A stretch of DNA of 6,782 bases from Nitrospirota bacterium (GTDB lineage Bacteria; Nitrospirota; Nitrospiria; Nitrospirales; Nitrospiraceae), in contig JACRLS010000057.1 in the NCBI GenBank assembly GCA_016235225.1, positions 1 through 6,782 on the forward strand, written 5' to 3'. Positions 6,542-6,782 of the stretch are shown piece by piece. The first letter of the stretch is position 1. The number at the start of each line of letters is the position of its first letter. Made by a program: the position numbers and the translations under genes. The notes beneath the pieces were generated by a model. That model had not been told where the DNA came from. It did not search any database and saw nothing but the letters and a program-made list of their open reading frames with translations.

Positions 6542-6584
6542 CCGGTCGAGCAGCGAGCGCGGACGTTGTAACGCCGCTGCCGGC
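6542..6584. repeat. Imperfect inverted repeat between the lipoprotein and zinc-ribbon genes
   Basis: GCAGCG (6550-6555) pairs with CGCTGC (6575-6580). An alternative, tighter pairing uses GCGG (6559-6562) with CCGC (6574-6577) and CGTT (6564-6567) with AACG (6570-6573), with one bulged A. CCGG at 6542-6545 and CCGG at 6580-6583 extend the symmetry. It lies 15-60 nt after the lipoprotein stop, where a transcript end would be expected, but no T-run follows. If it ends transcription it is not a standard intrinsic terminator. Confidence 0.35.
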
Positions 6585-6632
6585 CCCTGGACTACTCGGG
6601 AGGCTTGCGTCACGTTAACGAGGGAGGGACTC

Positions 6633-6782
6633 ATGAATTGCAGCCGATGCCACGGGTGGATGCAGTGCTATTACGCGTCCGAACTGCATGAGCAGGAAAT
6701 CCGCCTCCGCCTTCGGGCCTGGCTCTGTCGCGGGTGCGGCCATGTGAGGGAAGAAATCTTGACCCGGACGAACAATCAGCCG
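6633..6782 (+). CDS. Small zinc-ribbon protein, N-terminal 50 residues (3' end outside window)
   Basis: ATG at 6633 is preceded by GGGAGGG (6622-6628) with GGAGG ending 5 nt before the start. The frame stays open to the last base. The 50 visible residues begin MNCSRCHGWM and include LRAWLCRGCGHV. They give two CxxC knuckles, C3/C6 and C32/C35, about 25 residues apart, the pattern of a single zinc ribbon. The 'RAWxCxxCG' style of the second knuckle recalls a family of short zinc-ribbon proteins that I associate with Nitrospira genomes; that link is from memory. An extra cysteine, C12, and the histidine H7 lie near the first knuckle. The function of this family is not known to me; nucleic-acid or protein binding is the usual guess. 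It is 106 nt from the lipoprotein gene, so it may be a separate transcription unit. Confidence 0.75.
   Translation, partial: MNCSRCHGWMQCYYASELHEQEIRLRLRAWLCRGCGHVREEILTRTNNQP

Noticed and set aside
6092..6634. 180-codon - strand frame opposite the lipoprotein gene
   Set aside because: The + strand gene has a signal peptide, a Shine-Dalgarno sequence and operon spacing; the - strand product shows no domain and looks like a high-GC shadow.

Overview
The window looks like ordinary chromosomal DNA from a GC-rich Gram-negative bacterium. I favour a Nitrospira-type member of the Nitrospirota, with moderate confidence. The reasons are the style of the short CxxC...CxxC zinc-ribbon protein at the right edge, the pairing of an archaeal/bacterial-type glycogen debranching enzyme with a long MGH1-like glucosidase, and the strong GGAGG-type ribosome binding sites with GTG/ATG starts. 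This is recognition from memory of protein families, not a database result. All genes I can support lie on the + strand.

Layout. Positions 1-617 hold the 3' end of a right-handed parallel beta-helix protein whose start lies outside the window. Positions 618-1247 are mostly non-coding. This stretch contains a small 62-codon ORF with a very good ribosome binding site (773-961), a short inverted repeat upstream of it, and a tandem pair of C/G-rich hairpins (1030-1153) resembling a REP/BIME-type palindromic repeat. A candidate extended -10 promoter follows at 1160-1188. Positions 1248-3281 encode a glycogen debranching enzyme (GH133 type, GDE_N + GDE_C). After 45 nt, positions 3327-6026 encode an 899-residue MGH1-like/GH63-type glucosidase. 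After only 11 nt, positions 6038-6526 encode a small predicted lipoprotein with no recognised function. A 106-nt gap with an imperfect inverted repeat separates it from the start of a zinc-ribbon protein (6633 to the window edge).

How the genes fit together. The two glycoside hydrolases both belong to (alpha/alpha)6-barrel families acting on alpha-glucosidic linkages. They are spaced as an operon, so joint turnover of glycogen-like glucan or of a short glucoside is the natural reading. The lipoprotein's Shine-Dalgarno sequence overlaps the glucosidase stop codon, so it is probably co-transcribed and perhaps translationally coupled. Its role is unknown.

I did not find a convincing novel system. 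The items most worth a second look are the uncharacterised lipoprotein attached to the two-hydrolase operon, the REP-like hairpin pair directly before the operon promoter, and the small ORF.
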